DNA of 31,018 nucleotides from JBARCX01 sp049794535 (GTDB lineage: Bacteria > Pseudomonadota > Gammaproteobacteria > Xanthomonadales > Rhodanobacteraceae), in assembly GCA_049794535.1 (NCBI GenBank), contig JBARCX010000026.1:1-31018 (forward strand). Direction: 5' to 3'. The notes under the pieces were generated by a model. The model was given only the letters and a program-made list of their open reading frames with translations, was not told where the DNA came from and did not search any database. Below, one piece after another: positions 30,921-31,018 of this stretch. The position numbers were made by a program, and so were the translations under genes. Each line of letters begins with the position of its first letter. Within the stretch, counting starts at the first letter, position 1.

Positions 30921-31018
30921 TGGGTAGTGTTCGGTGGTTCATGCATCGATGCTGAAATCGTATGTACGCGATATTTTTTAGCTCGTCGTTTCTGCGTAGG
31001 CGGGGGACAGTGGCGATA
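30921..31018. other. non-coding end of window
   Basis: I see no gene start in the last 98 bp. A GCATCGATGC palindrome lies near 30943-30952, and a short T run (ATATTTTTT near 30971-30979) lies about 20 bp downstream of it. The two are too far apart for a convincing terminator of the preceding gene. Confidence 0.4.

Overview
The window is GC-rich, tightly packed bacterial chromosome. It suggests a gammaproteobacterium of the Xanthomonadales, probably Rhodanobacteraceae (Dyella/Rhodanobacter-like). That placement is an inference from gene content, GC-rich codon use and CCCTC...GAGGG interspersed palindromes; no rRNA or other phylogenetic marker is present. I see no prophage, intact insertion sequence, CRISPR array, tRNA or rRNA. 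Almost everything is amino-acid, biotin or quinone biosynthesis plus small regulatory modules.

Layout. (1) 1-4036: a biotin segment on the minus strand (bioB, bioF, then trhO for tRNA U34 hydroxylation), with a ComF-type phosphoribosyltransferase diverging from bioB. (2) 4070-7142: a BdcA-like short-chain dehydrogenase and an MFS exporter on the minus strand, divergent from a TetR regulator. Two near-identical 22-bp palindromes lie between them. (3) 7150-21453: ubiA, and upstream of it a ten-gene branched-chain amino-acid cluster on the minus strand, in the order leuA-ilvE-leuC-leuD-leuB-ilvD-ilvC-ilvG-ilvM-ilvA. Most junctions are 4-nt ATGA overlaps. The cluster is preceded by a classical attenuator: a promoter, a Leu/Val-rich leader peptide, an 8-bp antiterminator pairing and a 13-bp terminator with a U tract. 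(4) 21550-22786: a TetR regulator divergent from a YecD-like isochorismatase-fold protein, with palindromic operator candidates. (5) 22770-26626: a threonine operon (homoserine dehydrogenase without a fused aspartokinase, thrB, thrC) behind a Thr/Ile-rich leader peptide. (6) 26627-26994: a gene-free stretch with hairpins. (7) 26995-30920: a CpdB-like lipoprotein nucleotidase on the minus strand, divergent from a membrane-anchored sulfatase/LTA-synthase-like protein.

The genes work together. The thr operon makes threonine, which IlvA, the last gene of the branched-chain cluster, deaminates to 2-oxobutyrate for isoleucine. IlvGM, IlvC, IlvD and IlvE serve isoleucine and valine, and LeuA-D extend the valine precursor to leucine.

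The most unusual observations are these. A 63-bp double-hairpin repeat is translated in frame at the C-terminus of IlvE (two tandem copies), and a diverged copy lies at the C-terminus of LeuD; stem bases differ between copies while pairing is kept. A terminator-like hairpin sits between leuB and ilvD inside the cluster. The promoters of the thr and leu leaders share a geometry in which the ATG lies exactly 7 nt after the -10, suggesting leaderless leader peptides. A collapsed VOC-family gene appears to lie in the ilvC-ilvG gap. Two TetR modules carry clear operator candidates.
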